From the NCBI GenBank assembly GCA_018829465.1, contig JAHJTN010000005.1, positions 1-64,000 on the forward strand: a stretch of DNA of 64,000 nucleotides, written 5' to 3'. Position numbers and translations under genes: made by a program. Positions 52,170 to 61,522 of this stretch are shown piece after piece. Position 1 is the first letter of the stretch, and each line of letters starts with the position of its first letter. This DNA is from Bacteroidota bacterium. Lineage in GTDB: Bacteria > Bacteroidota > Bacteroidia > Flavobacteriales > Flavobacteriaceae. Below the pieces are notes generated by a model. It was given only the letters and a program-made list of their open reading frames with translations. It searched no databases and was not told the origin of the DNA.

Positions 52170-52793
52170 TTAATATTGATTCTTTTGAGATACCTTGTGC
52201 ATTACAATAAACTCCTTGGACGTTTTAGAAAAAAACTCCCTTAACTTCATTTCATCAAAATCAGGTTTCAAAAACGAATTAAATTCTTCTTTATCAGCAC
52301 AATAAAATAAAAATTGTTCCAATAAATCCTCCTCTATCCCATATTCTTTACGAAAATATCCTGCGTAATAATAATTCTTGAAAGTCAAAATATCTTCATC
52401 TCTTCGAACAGATTTCAGAAAACGCTTATATCTCTTGAGGTCGCCGTTTAAACTGTAAACAATTAGACTAATGAAGTCTGAGCGCATTAACTTGATTTTG
52501 CTCTCAGCTGGCATTTTGTTGCCGACCAAGTTTGAATTATTGCCCAAAACAGATTTATTCAATCTTTCAGTGGTATTATCAAAGAATATTTTTTTTGACA
52601 GTTGAACGGGCGTTTCCTTTTTTAAAGTGAATAAATTTGTAGCAACATCGGCTTCCTTTTTGGGTTTAAAAACGTAATCAAGTTTTTTTGTTTTATTCTC
52701 AAGGGAATCTATAGGATTATATTCTCCCACTTGCGCTAACATCGAAATCGAAAAAAATAAAAAAGCGTATATTTGGATGATAAAACGAAGCAT
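52170..52793 (-). CDS. Exported hypothetical protein
   Basis: A 207-residue protein with a signal peptide (QIYAFLFFSISMLA). It is rich in Lys and Phe, with a KLMRSDFISLIVYSLNGDLK-type middle and LLEQFLFYCADKEEFNSFLK near the end. No catalytic motif that I recognise is visible. It is 10 bp upstream of nothing conserved, and follows the acyl-CoA dehydrogenase gene on the same strand. The function is unknown. Confidence 0.65.
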   Translation of the reverse strand: MLRFIIQIYAFLFFSISMLAQVGEYNPIDSLENKTKKLDYVFKPKKEADVATNLFTLKKETPVQLSKKIFFDNTTERLNKSVLGNNSNLVGNKMPAESKIKLMRSDFISLIVYSLNGDLKRYKRFLKSVRRDEDILTFKNYYYAGYFRKEYGIEEDLLEQFLFYCADKEEFNSFLKPDFDEMKLREFFSKTSKEFIVMHKVSQKNQY

Positions 52794-52803
52794 TAGAACT
52801 TAT

Positions 52804-53958
52804 TTACTTCCCTATAATATTTCTCGCAATGACCAATTTTTGGATTTCAGAAGTGCCTTCTCCAATAGTACAGAGCTTGGCATCGCGGTAAAATTTCTCC
52901 ACCGGAAAATCTTTCGTAAATCCGTAACCACCAAAAATCTGGACGGCCTCTGACGCAATTTCAACGCATATTTCAGACGCATAAAGTTTGCTCATTGCGC
53001 TTTCTTTGGTCATTTTTACATTTTTATTTTTCAAAAAAGCCGCTTTGTGAAGCAACAGCTCGGCAGCTTCTATTTTTGTTGCCATATCTGCCAATTTGAA
53101 AGAAATGGCTTGAAACTGGTTGATTGGTTTGCCAAATTGTACGCGTTCTGAGGAATACTTTAATGCAGCTTCATAAGCGCCTTTCGCAATACCTAAAGAG
53201 AGTGCGCCAATAGATATGCGTCCGCCATCTAATATTTTCATAGATTGAATGAAGCCATCGCCCTCTGCACCCAGCACGTGGTCATCCGGAACAAAACAGT
53301 CAGAAAAAATCATTTCGGCTGTTTCCGAAGCCCGCATGCCCAATTTATTTTCTTTTTTTCCTGAACTAAATCCAGGTGTGCCTTTTTCCACTACAAAAGT
53401 AGTCATGCCGTGTGAATCTCCTTTTTCGCCTGTGCGGGCAATCACTACGGCTATGTCGCCGCTTTTTCCGTGGGTAATAAAGTTTTTGGTGCCATTGATA
53501 ACCCAGCCGCCATCTTTTCGCACGGCAGTGGTGCTCATCCCTCCGGCATCGCTGCCTGTGTTGTGTTCTGTAAGCCCCCAAGCGCCTAGCCATTCGCCAT
53601 GTGCCAATTTTGGAATCCATCTTTGGCGTTGCGACTCGTTGCCAAAACTCAGTATGTGGTTTGTACAAAGGGAATTATGGGCTGCCACAGAAAGTCCTAT
53701 TGACGGATCTACTTTTGAAATTTCTTCAATAATGGCTATGTATTCGTGATAGCCAAGCGCCGAACCTCCTAAATTTTCGGGAACCAACACGCCCATGAAA
53801 CCCATTTTTCCCAATTCGGTAAACAGTGATCTGGGAAATTCTTGGCTTTCATCCCATTCCATCACATGCGGAAGTATGTGTTGTTCGGAAAAGGTTTTGG
53901 CCGAATCTGCCACGAGATGTATGGCCTCGCTGTAATCAAAATTGATAGTATTACTCAT
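52804..53958 (-). CDS. Acyl-CoA dehydrogenase
   Basis: A 384-residue flavoenzyme with [20 protein letters not shown] (FAD contact), [20 protein letters not shown], and a C-terminal [20 protein letters not shown] with [17 protein letters not shown]. The catalytic Glu is expected near EGTSEIQ. It oxidises acyl-CoA for fatty acid or branched-chain amino acid breakdown. It overlaps the HhH gene by 4 nt (ATGA). Confidence 0.93.
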   Translation of the reverse strand: MSNTINFDYSEAIHLVADSAKTFSEQHILPHVMEWDESQEFPRSLFTELGKMGFMGVLVPENLGGSALGYHEYIAIIEEISKVDPSIGLSVAAHNSLCTNHILSFGNESQRQRWIPKLAHGEWLGAWGLTEHNTGSDAGGMSTTAVRKDGGWVINGTKNFITHGKSGDIAVVIARTGEKGDSHGMTTFVVEKGTPGFSSGKKENKLGMRASETAEMIFSDCFVPDDHVLGAEGDGFIQSMKILDGGRISIGALSLGIAKGAYEAALKYSSERVQFGKPINQFQAISFKLADMATKIEAAELLLHKAAFLKNKNVKMTKESAMSKLYASEICVEIASEAVQIFGGYGFTKDFPVEKFYRDAKLCTIGEGTSEIQKLVIARNIIGK

Positions 53959-54827
53959 AGCTTTTTGGTGTACAAATATAAAGCAATTGAAGATAGCCTG
54001 TTGGTTGGGAAATCTTGAATTTTTGTTAATTCTTGCAGGTCTTCAATAGGCCCATGGTTTTGACGAAAGGTAATGATTTTTCTGGCAAGCCATGTATTGA
54101 GATAAGGTATCTGTTTCAATTCATCGAAAGTAGCTGTATTCACATCGAGTTTTTCAATGGCCACAGGTGTGAGTACGGTAAACTTCTTCAAGGCTTTTTC
54201 AACAGTGGCAGTATCCAACCCATACACATCATACAATTGAAAATCAGCAGCAAATCCACCTAGTTTTTCTCTAAATTCTACAATCCGAACCGACAACTTC
54301 TCTCCGATGCCATACACTGTTTTTAAATCTTCAGCAGTCGCTGTGTTTAAATCGATTTTGGAAACTTCAACTTTGAGGTTAGTTGTATTTTCGAAGTTTT
54401 TCGAAAAGCGATTTTTAGGAGCCGATTTTTGGGCAGCAACCACCCAATCGGGAAATTTGAAATACGGACTTATGGCATCGAGCAGCGAATCTGAAACTGC
54501 TGTAACTTGTTGAAACTCCCTTGCAGAATTGACAAACTTTCCGGTTTTTCTAAAAGCCATCAGCTTGTCTATTTCTTCAAGGTTCATCCCTAATTGATAA
54601 CCTCTGTAATCGGTAAGGTAGTTGGGGTTAAACGGATAAATCGTGTCTCGTTTTGGTGAAGCCGCTTTCAAAGAATCTATTTTCGACTGAAGTTGTTGCA
54701 AATCTTTGGACAAAGCTACATCTTGAACTTCATACGCATCATTTTTAAACCAAATAAAAGCCTGAACCGATCCCAAAATCACGAGTAAAAATACCAAACC
54801 GGAACGCTGACTTTGATTGAGTTTCAT
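53955..54827 (-). CDS. Helix-hairpin-helix protein, ComEA-like
   Basis: A 290-residue protein with an N-terminal membrane anchor ([18 protein letters not shown]), a central region with a coiled-coil pattern, and two helix-hairpin-helix units: [20 protein letters not shown] and [20 protein letters not shown]. HhH motifs bind DNA non-specifically, as in ComEA for transformation uptake. A role in DNA uptake or in repair is inferred. It is translationally coupled to the acyl-CoA dehydrogenase gene without obvious functional link. Confidence 0.82.
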   Translation of the reverse strand: MKLNQSQRSGLVFLLVILGSVQAFIWFKNDAYEVQDVALSKDLQQLQSKIDSLKAASPKRDTIYPFNPNYLTDYRGYQLGMNLEEIDKLMAFRKTGKFVNSAREFQQVTAVSDSLLDAISPYFKFPDWVVAAQKSAPKNRFSKNFENTTNLKVEVSKIDLNTATAEDLKTVYGIGEKLSVRIVEFREKLGGFAADFQLYDVYGLDTATVEKALKKFTVLTPVAIEKLDVNTATFDELKQIPYLNTWLARKIITFRQNHGPIEDLQELTKIQDFPTNRLSSIALYLYTKKL

Positions 54828-54867
54828 CGTCTAATCAGTCTTAGGGCAGTACAATTACTTACAATTG

Positions 54868-55011
54868 CTACCGTGGCTCATCATCGTTTTCAGAAAAAGA
54901 GTCAGGCTCTTCTTTTGGCGGTGTGGTGAGCACTCTGTAAAAGAAATAAACTGCTAGGGAAATGATGGTTCCCTGTGCGATAATCATGGTTAAAATAGCT
55001 GGTGTTGTCAT
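54868..55011 (-). CDS. MetS-type small subunit of an NSS transporter
   Basis: A 47-residue single-pass peptide: MTTPAILTMIIAQGTIISLA and then VYFFYRVLTTPPKEEPDSFS, ending in an acidic tail. It matches the MetS family that accompanies NSS transporters (known from the MetPS methionine system of corynebacteria). Its ATG overlaps the stop of the transporter gene by 4 nt (ATGA), so it is translationally coupled. It is too short for many gene callers. Confidence 0.85.
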   Translation of the reverse strand: MTTPAILTMIIAQGTIISLAVYFFYRVLTTPPKEEPDSFSENDDEPR

Positions 55012-56678
55012 AGTGTGTTCCTCCCTTCTCTTCTGCGTTTGTTAAATGCCACATAAACGATGGCACTGATAAATAAAAATAGCCCCAAGAGCATAAAACG
55101 CGCCATGGAAATATAAAATTTTTGATCGAGTAGTCTTTCTTTTTCTACGGTGTCTGTGGTTGCCGCAATTTTCTCCTCTATACCCGAAAAAGCCAGTTGG
55201 TTGATGATGGAAGAATTATCCAAAGTCCAACCGTTACCGCTAAATAGCGAGGATAAATTACCCGCCCAATCATTGTTTAGCGGTGTAAATATAGCACCCA
55301 AGAACACGATAAGCAGTAGCGTAGGTGTGATGTATTTAATGATAAACTTATAGATGTTGGGTATTTTGATATCAGCGCCTTCATTGATTTCGCGCCAACC
55401 TTTATCGATGCCGAATATCCAAGAAAACACGATGGTTTCGAGCAAGGCAAACACAACCAAACTGACGGTTCCCGCCCAATAGTCATATTCGTCAAAAACA
55501 CCCATATTATAAAAGAATACGGTGGGCAAGCCCATGATAAGCGCCAACAATCCGAAAGACCAAGCACTTTTGGTTTGGTTCCAATCAAATTCGTCACGCA
55601 TAAAACCGACCCAAGGCGTACCCATGGCCAGTGAAGAGGTAATTCCGGCAAAAAACAACAAGCCAAACCAAAGCAATCCGGCTATGGCTGCCAGTGTAGT
55701 GCCCCATTGTTGAAAGAGATAAGGCATGGTCTGAAACGCCATACCAAACCCGGCGTTTTCGAGTACCCAATCCAAACCCAAATATCCTGCTGCAATTGGA
55801 ATCACAACCAAACTGCCGAGTACAACTTCAACAAACTCGTTCATAAATCCGGCCGAAACGGCGTTTAACGCCACATCATCTTTAGATTTCAGATAAGCGG
55901 CATAGCAATGAATGGTTCCCATACCGACAGAAAGTGTGAAGAAAATCTGCCCGGCAGCGGCCATCCACACTTTCGGGTTTGTCAGGGAATCAAATTGCGG
56001 AGTCCACAAGAAGTTGAGCCCGTCCCAAGCGTTTCCGGCAGGAAAAGCTTCGGAGGCACCGCTTGTGCCTAAAGTAAGTCCTCTTACGGCCAAAATGACA
56101 CCAAAAAGAATCAGCAAAGGCATTCCTATTTTAGCTACTTTTTCAATACCTCCCAAGCCTTTGGACAATATATAGGTGTTTATGGCTAAGCAAATGACAT
56201 AGAAAACGATGGCCTCGTATGGAATTCCGGTTGTGGACTTGCCTATGGTGGTATAGTCTGAAAAGAAATTTGCAACATCGCCCTGACTCATGCCTTGAAA
56301 AGTACCAATCAAAGAGTGGTAAACATAGGACATTGTCCAAGATTCTATATAGCAATAATAGGAAACGACCGCTATGTTGGTAAAGATTCCAAAGACACCT
56401 ATGTACTTCCAAACCCGGCCTTTGGCCATGGTGTCCAAGATATAGGGAGTACTGTGATTACCGAATTTTCCGCCAAACCTACCGGATGACCATTCGATAA
56501 AGAGCAAAGGAATTCCCATGACCAGGAAACAAACCAAGTAAGGAATGATAAAAGCACCGCCGCCATTTTGAACAGCTTGCACCGGAAATCTGAGAAAATT
56601 ACCAAGACCGACTGCATTCCCGGCCATTGCAAGAATAAGGCCGACACGCGAGCCCCAAGATTCTACTTTTTGTGACAT
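55008..56678 (-). CDS. Sodium-dependent (NSS family) transporter
   Basis: A 556-residue membrane protein with 12 segments. It has WGSRVGLILAMAGNAVGLGN (TM1 with the sodium site), GGGAFIIPYLVCFLVMGIPL, LSVGMGTIHCYAAYLKSKDD in TM6, and a C-terminus FISAIVYVAFNKRRREG. NSS proteins import amino acids with sodium. The MetS partner suggests methionine or another neutral amino acid, which is an inference. Confidence 0.9.
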   Translation of the reverse strand: MSQKVESWGSRVGLILAMAGNAVGLGNFLRFPVQAVQNGGGAFIIPYLVCFLVMGIPLLFIEWSSGRFGGKFGNHSTPYILDTMAKGRVWKYIGVFGIFTNIAVVSYYCYIESWTMSYVYHSLIGTFQGMSQGDVANFFSDYTTIGKSTTGIPYEAIVFYVICLAINTYILSKGLGGIEKVAKIGMPLLILFGVILAVRGLTLGTSGASEAFPAGNAWDGLNFLWTPQFDSLTNPKVWMAAAGQIFFTLSVGMGTIHCYAAYLKSKDDVALNAVSAGFMNEFVEVVLGSLVVIPIAAGYLGLDWVLENAGFGMAFQTMPYLFQQWGTTLAAIAGLLWFGLLFFAGITSSLAMGTPWVGFMRDEFDWNQTKSAWSFGLLALIMGLPTVFFYNMGVFDEYDYWAGTVSLVVFALLETIVFSWIFGIDKGWREINEGADIKIPNIYKFIIKYITPTLLLIVFLGAIFTPLNNDWAGNLSSLFSGNGWTLDNSSIINQLAFSGIEEKIAATTDTVEKERLLDQKFYISMARFMLLGLFLFISAIVYVAFNKRRREGRNTL

Positions 56679-56817
56679 GAGGTTAAATTGAGTTAAAGGT
56701 GTCCAAATATAGAAAAATAGGCTTATAAAAATGAGTCATCTGGCATTTTCCGTGAACACAAATGGGCATTACATATTTAACTTTATGATTTTAAACAACT
56801 TAGTAAATAAATTCAAA

Positions 56818-57819
56818 TTAAAATAATTCGTTTAATTTTTTGATTTGTTCCGTTTTTCCCAACACTATAATTCTGGAATTGATATTGAGTTGGGTATCGG
56901 GATCGGGATTGATGGTATAGTCGCCGTCACTATTTTTCATCCCAATAACGGTACACCCGGTGAGCTTGCGCAGATCCAAATCACGTATAGAGCTGATGTT
57001 TTTTCCTGAAGACATGTCTTTTATACAAATCTCTTCAATGTTCACTGCGTTTTCTCCAACTATGGAAAGACGGTCTATAAATTCGGTCAAATCGGGCGAT
57101 ACTACTAAAGAAGCCATGTGATCGCCTCCAATTTTATCGGGCATTATGACATTGTCCGCTCCGGCAAGTTTCAGTTTTTTGTAAGACGACTCTTGCGAGG
57201 CCCTGCTGATGATGGTCAACTTAGGATTGAGCTGTCTGGCAGTTAATACCACATATAAATTGTCCGCATCACTTGGCAGGGCGGTGATAAGAAAAGAAGC
57301 TTTTAGAATCCCCGCCTTCAAAAGCACCTCATCATTGCTGGCATCGCCCTTTACGAAAAGCTTATTTTCACTAGCCCATCCCTCTATGAGTTGCTCGTCG
57401 CGTTCTACCACAACATAGGGTTTTTTGTAAGTACTGAGTTTTGCTGCGGCCTGACTTCCATTTCTGCCAAAACCACAAACGATAATGTGATTGCTGAGTT
57501 TGTCTATCTTTTGCTGCACTTTTTTGTAGATAAATTGGTTTAAAATATTTTTACTGAAAATATATTCCGTCACGACCGACAAAGAATACCCTATAATGAC
57601 GAGACTGCTAATAATGATAAAGATAGTGAATATTTTAGCCTCGGCAGTATCCGGAACGTATTCTCTAAAACCCACAGTAGCTATGGTAATAACAGCCATA
57701 TAAAAAGCATCTAACCAAGGAATATCGGAAAGTAACTTATAGCCAGTTGTTGCTGTTACAAAGAGAAACATCAACAATAAGGATACAACATAAATTTTAT
57801 TTTTAAAAAATTGTATCAT
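56818..57819 (-). CDS. Ion channel with cytoplasmic RCK (TrkA-N) domain
   Basis: A 333-residue protein with two membrane segments flanking a pore loop whose filter reads TIATVGFREYVP in place of TVGYGD. A TrkA-N/RCK domain follows (HIIVCGFGRNGSQAAAKL with the Rossmann glycines, and FVKGDASNDEVLLKAGILKA), then a TrkA-C domain. It resembles RCK-gated potassium channels. With Phe-Arg-Glu in the filter, ion selectivity may differ. It overlaps the PspC gene by 4 nt. Confidence 0.85.
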   Translation of the reverse strand: MIQFFKNKIYVVSLLLMFLFVTATTGYKLLSDIPWLDAFYMAVITIATVGFREYVPDTAEAKIFTIFIIISSLVIIGYSLSVVTEYIFSKNILNQFIYKKVQQKIDKLSNHIIVCGFGRNGSQAAAKLSTYKKPYVVVERDEQLIEGWASENKLFVKGDASNDEVLLKAGILKASFLITALPSDADNLYVVLTARQLNPKLTIISRASQESSYKKLKLAGADNVIMPDKIGGDHMASLVVSPDLTEFIDRLSIVGENAVNIEEICIKDMSSGKNISSIRDLDLRKLTGCTVIGMKNSDGDYTINPDPDTQLNINSRIIVLGKTEQIKKLNELF

Positions 57820-58043
57820 AAATCAAAAACAGAGGTTCTTTTGGTATAAACCAAATCTTTCATTCTTAGTAAAAAAGCCATGGTAATATACACACCAAAC
57901 CACAAACCTACGGTTGCGAAAGATATGTAGATAAAAAAGAGCCTGACATTTTTGGCACGCATACCTAGTTTATCTGCCAAACGCGAAGCCACTTCAAAAC
58001 CGTGCTTTTCAAAAAAACTTCGGATTAGATAGATAAATTTCAT
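57816..58043 (-). CDS. PspC-type membrane protein
   Basis: A 75-residue protein with KHGFEVASRLADKLGMRAKN and a single membrane segment (FFIYISFATVGLWFGVYITM), the pattern of the PspC domain. It sits directly upstream of the channel gene in the same unit. Two leader mini-ORFs precede it. Confidence 0.78.
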   Translation of the reverse strand: MKFIYLIRSFFEKHGFEVASRLADKLGMRAKNVRLFFIYISFATVGLWFGVYITMAFLLRMKDLVYTKRTSVFDL

Positions 58044-58056
58044 GAGTCTATAATTA

Positions 58057-58158
58057 TTATTTTTTCAACGGCCTTGCTTCGACTGTCTCAGCACAGGCAT
58101 GGAACGCACTACGGTAATCATACTCCTGTATGTTACTCTTTCTACGTGGGCGTTTCAT
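58057..58158 (-). CDS. Mini-ORF 2 of PspC leader (33 codons)
   Basis: It begins MKRPRRKSNIQEYDYRSAFH and ends TVEARPLKK before TAA. The insert after AFH replaces the usual LTFEKQ ending. It lies 13 nt before the PspC start. Confidence 0.4.
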   Translation of the reverse strand: MKRPRRKSNIQEYDYRSAFHACAETVEARPLKK

Positions 58159-58168
58159 CTGTTTATTT

Positions 58169-58249
58169 TTATTGTTTTTCAAAGGTCAGACGGAACGCCC
58201 TAGGATAATTATACTCCTGCATGTTACTCTTTCTACGTGGGCGTTTCAC
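58169..58249 (-). CDS. Mini-ORF 1 of PspC leader (26 codons, GTG start)
   Basis: It begins VKRPRRKSNMQEYNYPRAF and ends RLTFEKQ before TAA. It starts about 12 nt after the transcription start expected from the TATTTTTG box at 58267-58274. Confidence 0.42.
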   Translation of the reverse strand: MKRPRRKSNMQEYNYPRAFRLTFEKQ

Positions 58250-58266
58250 GATGATTCTTCTTGCCT

Positions 58267-58274
58267 CAAAAATA
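58267..58274 (-). promoter_or_regulatory. -7 promoter box TATTTTTG of the PspC-channel unit
   Basis: On the minus strand TATTTTTG lies between the terminator of the subtilisin gene and the first mini-ORF, so the leader repeats are expected to be transcribed. Confidence 0.55.
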
Positions 58275-58305
58275 AAAAAAACCACTCATAAATAAGTGGT
58301 TTTTT
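58274..58305 (-). terminator. Terminator after the subtilisin gene
   Basis: On the minus strand AACCACTT-ATTTATG-AGTGGTT is followed by a T tract. It lies about 20 nt after the stop of the S8 protease gene. Confidence 0.75.
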
Positions 58306-58325
58306 GAGGATATAAAATTAAAATT

Positions 58326-59570
58326 TTATCTGTGCGCAATAGGATCGGGATTGCCATCCGGATCGTTGATTACAAATCCATCTGTGGTTACATTACCCAA
58401 AAGCAACAATCCGGCCATATGTGGCGCTGCCATAGAAGTACCACTAATAGTATTGTAACCACTACCCGTCCAAGTAGAATTTATAGAAACGCCCGGACAA
58501 GCAAAATCTACTCCGGCACCGAAGTTTGAAAAAGAAGCGAAACGGTCGCTGCTGTCGAATGCCGAAATGGTAAAAATATTTGCACCTTCTGCTCTAGCCG
58601 GAGAATGATTGATGGCATCGTCGCTTTCATTGCCTGCCGCCAAAGCAAATTTGACACCTGTGGCGGCCGCATTGATGACAGCATTATCCAGTGTAGTAGA
58701 AACACCTCCACCCAAACTCATATTGGCTACATCGCCGTTGTTGCCATTGGCTGCTACATAGTCCACCCCTGCAATTACGCCGGATATAGACCCCGAACCT
58801 CTTCTGTCAAGAACGCGAACAGCTACCACACTAGCACCGGCTGCAACGCCTACCACACCAATAGTATTGTTTAGTGCCGCTACTGTACCGGCTACATGCG
58901 TACCGTGTCCGTTTTGGTCATCGGGACTGGTATTTCTACCACCTAGGAAAGAAATACTGCGTTGGGTATCTACGTTCAAATCGGGATGGTCCTGTTGAAT
59001 ACCCGAATCAATAATCCAAGCCGTTTTGCCGGTACCATCACCGGCTCCGCCTACTCTAGCTATGCCCCAAGGGGTTGATTGCGATGGTGTGCTGCCTCCG
59101 CCTCCGCCTCCGGGTTTGCCCATATTGATTTCCAAGGGAGGATTTAACTGAATTTGAATATCTTTTTCAATAGAAGCAACCCGACTGTCTCTCTGTAAAA
59201 GCGACAACTGCTCGTCGGTCAGTTCAGCTGCAAAACCTTCGGTCGCAAAACCGTATGTGGCTTTAATTTTTCCGGGTGCTATTCCAAGACTGTTAAACAA
59301 ACGGTTGATTTCGCTGCGCAAACGCCCATCAGCACTTTTGTAGTCTGATTTACTGACAGCCGCACCGCGCAAAGTACCTTCCTTGAGCACAATAATATAA
59401 TTGTTGGCTATTACTTGGTCGTTTGCTCCATTTGCTCTTGGTTCCGTCACAGGTACCAACTCTTCGCTTTGGGTTTCAGATAAAATACCTTCGGATTGGC
59501 AGGCAAATAAAAAGGCTGCCATCGTACCGAGGACAAGCGCTGATTTAAGGTTCAAAAAAGTTTTTTTCAT
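58326..59570 (-). CDS. Exported S8 (subtilisin) protease with I9 propeptide
   Basis: About 414 residues with a lipoprotein-like signal (LVLGTMAAFLFACQ). An inhibitor I9 propeptide follows (NNYIIVLKEGTLRGAAVSKS to LLQRDSRVASIEKDIQIQL). The catalytic domain has Asp in AWIIDSGIQQDHPD, His in DQNGHGTHVAGTVAALN, and Ser in SGTSMAAPHMAGLLL. A glycine-rich GKPGGGGGGST spacer precedes the mature part. No type IX C-terminal sorting domain is present. The ATG at 59570 gives the normal signal; an upstream ATG would precede it by 9 residues. Confidence 0.9.
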   Translation of the reverse strand: MKKTFLNLKSALVLGTMAAFLFACQSEGILSETQSEELVPVTEPRANGANDQVIANNYIIVLKEGTLRGAAVSKSDYKSADGRLRSEINRLFNSLGIAPGKIKATYGFATEGFAAELTDEQLSLLQRDSRVASIEKDIQIQLNPPLEINMGKPGGGGGGSTPSQSTPWGIARVGGAGDGTGKTAWIIDSGIQQDHPDLNVDTQRSISFLGGRNTSPDDQNGHGTHVAGTVAALNNTIGVVGVAAGASVVAVRVLDRRGSGSISGVIAGVDYVAANGNNGDVANMSLGGGVSTTLDNAVINAAATGVKFALAAGNESDDAINHSPARAEGANIFTISAFDSSDRFASFSNFGAGVDFACPGVSINSTWTGSGYNTISGTSMAAPHMAGLLLLGNVTTDGFVINDPDGNPDPIAHR

Positions 59571-59635
59571 GAAATAAGGCTTTAATTTAGTTAACATTTT
59601 ATTTGCTAAAATTAACTTTTTTTAATAAAAACAAA

Positions 59636-60925
59636 TTATTTCAACAAAAAATTCCCTATTTCGCACGACAAGCAGCGATTTTTAAAACAGTAGTTTTGAC
59701 TGAGTTGAAGCAGTGCCTGACTGATGAGTGCATTTTTATTTACGTGTTCAATATCGTCAAAAAGTTTGGTATAACGGTTTTTTTCGGGAGCCATTTCCTG
59801 CATCCAAGCCAATATTTGCTCAAATGGATTTTTGCCTTGTGCAGTTGCATAGGCAAAGCGCATCGGAAATACAACGTTGATAAGTTGAATGTCAATAAAA
59901 CTTTTGGAAAGTTTCTTCTTTGAAGGCTTGGAAAGTGTTCCGAAGGTATAGTGATTGTCCCAATATGCCGCAGCAGTTACGTTAAAAATACTGTAGAAAT
60001 CATTGAGGCTTTGGGCTTCCAAAAGTTGATGAAATACGGCGGCGTGTTTTGCATATAAACCTGCCAATTGAGATAGGCGTATATTGGGGAAATTAGGCGG
60101 ACGCAACCTGAAAAACTGCGCGCGTTGAATGTTTTGATGGTCCAATTGGAATTTATGTTGTGTATAGGCATAGGATTCGCGCAGCTTCTGTAGATAAGGA
60201 TCTACAATATCTTTATCAAGTAGGTGATTTTGCCCCATAAAAAGGGCTTCGAGTGCTTCTTGGTTTTCACTGAGCTTTCTTACAATGCCAAAGTCTGTTT
60301 GTTGGGCCATCGATTCAAAAGCTGCTGCGTTTACTTTTAAACCAAAATACCTTGCCAACATATGAAAAAGCGTGGCTTCCCAATCGTTTTGATTTTGTAA
60401 AAGCAGTTGGTGAATGTAAGTGGTTTTCTGTTCAAGCCGCTCCAAGTACAGATTTTCAAACCCATGTTGTTTTACAAAATTATCTACCTGTGCAAAGTCC
60501 TTCTCACAGAGAATTCCTGAAGGTTTGAGCTGCATCAGTTCGGTGTATTTGTCCAACAGTTCGCGTGACACATAGGGCGCCAAAACTAAGGTAGGTATGG
60601 GTTTTTCGTCTGCATAGAACACCTCTGCATCCTGCTCCCAAACCACATGAAGGATTACATTGTCGTAAGCTTTGTCTGTTTCGTGGTGATGTTTGTACCA
60701 ATCCGAAGCACGCAGGTGCATTTCTACATTTCCGGCCCATTTTTGACCGTCAATTTCGATTTGCGCATTGAAAAAATCCGGGCCGGCATCTGTATTGTAT
60801 TGCCCAACTTGCAATAGCCTAATTTGCAGTCCTTGTGTCGTTTTTAGATGCTGAAAATTGAATTTCTTTTGTTGCCAAACAAAATGCAAAAAAGTCTCTT
60901 TGATGGAATCATGCTTAAACGACAT
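59636..60925 (-). CDS. DUF2851 protein
   Basis: About 429 residues: FLHFVWQQKKFNFQHLKTTQ, LLQVGQYNTDAGPDFFNAQI, WAGNVEMHLRASDWYKHHHE and HVVWEQDAEVFYADEKPIPT in the N-terminal half, and FSHLPMLARYFGLK-like FHMLARYFGLKVN with RFAYATAQGKNPFEQI later. The C-terminal end has a KNRCLSCEIGNFLLK. The family is common in Bacteroidetes and uncharacterised. The ATG at 60925 is used because the codon 18 nt upstream is TTG. Confidence 0.88.
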   Translation of the reverse strand: MSFKHDSIKETFLHFVWQQKKFNFQHLKTTQGLQIRLLQVGQYNTDAGPDFFNAQIEIDGQKWAGNVEMHLRASDWYKHHHETDKAYDNVILHVVWEQDAEVFYADEKPIPTLVLAPYVSRELLDKYTELMQLKPSGILCEKDFAQVDNFVKQHGFENLYLERLEQKTTYIHQLLLQNQNDWEATLFHMLARYFGLKVNAAAFESMAQQTDFGIVRKLSENQEALEALFMGQNHLLDKDIVDPYLQKLRESYAYTQHKFQLDHQNIQRAQFFRLRPPNFPNIRLSQLAGLYAKHAAVFHQLLEAQSLNDFYSIFNVTAAAYWDNHYTFGTLSKPSKKKLSKSFIDIQLINVVFPMRFAYATAQGKNPFEQILAWMQEMAPEKNRYTKLFDDIEHVNKNALISQALLQLSQNYCFKNRCLSCEIGNFLLK

Positions 60926-61015
60926 AGACAAGAGTTTATACAAAAAAACCAGTAAATATAAGCAATTGGCAGAAAATTATTTTTCAACGTATTTCAGCAA
61001 CTTCATCTATAAAAA

Positions 61016-61522
61016 TCAATTTATCTCAATCAATGATGCAGTTACTTTATCGCCCAACAGTACAACTTGAAACAAAAATCCGTATTGCTTTTCATCGATT
61101 TCTTCATATTTATCATACCCCACAAACCAGTTGACAAATTTGGGTGTGGAGTTGCTGTGACCCACCACCAAGACAGTTTTTCCACGGGTGTCTTCCAGAA
61201 ATTGTTTGTAATCCAAATCTTTGTGATTGTATAGCCGAACACTGAGTCCCTGGGCTTCAGCTATGGGTTGTGCTGTTTTTCGCGTACGTATCAAATCGGT
61301 CGAATACACTTCATCAAAACGAACATGACCCAATATTTCTCGCCACTTTTGGGCGCGTTGCAAGCCTTCGGCTGTCAAATCGGGGTTAGAATTGTCCGGA
61401 TTACTGAGCTCTTTTTCGGCATGTCGAACAAAGTAATACGTTGTGATTTCCGCATCTTTATTTTGAGACAGACAAGCCGTCAACAAAGCTATCGCCAACA
61501 ATAAAAAGAGTTTTTTAAGCAT
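61016..61522 (-). CDS. Histidine phosphatase family lipoprotein
   Basis: A 168-residue protein with a lipoprotein signal ([13 protein letters not shown]). The phosphatase core has [15 protein letters not shown] with the catalytic [38 protein letters not shown], and [20 protein letters not shown] with the second His. It is periplasmic and its substrate is unknown. It overlaps deoD by 8 nt, so the two genes are coupled. Confidence 0.85.
   Translation of the reverse strand: MLKKLFLLLAIALLTACLSQNKDAEITTYYFVRHAEKELSNPDNSNPDLTAEGLQRAQKWREILGHVRFDEVYSTDLIRTRKTAQPIAEAQGLSVRLYNHKDLDYKQFLEDTRGKTVLVVGHSNSTPKFVNWFVGYDKYEEIDEKQYGFLFQVVLLGDKVTASLIEIN

Larger units (their letters stand above)
58044..58250 (-). 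repeat. Mini-ORF leader repeats upstream of the PspC gene, two units
   Basis: On the minus strand unit 1 starts GTGAAACGCCCACGTAGAAA and has ATAATTATCCTAGGGCGTTC, TCTGACCTTTGAAAAACAAT and a TAA 10 nt before the next start. Unit 2 starts ATGAAACGCCCACGTAGAAA and carries a GCTGAGACAGTCGAAGC-type insertion after GTTCCAT. The first unit's GAAACGCCC and GGGCGTTCC arms can pair. The family is the same as at 8765-9062 and 20087-20200. Confidence 0.75.
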
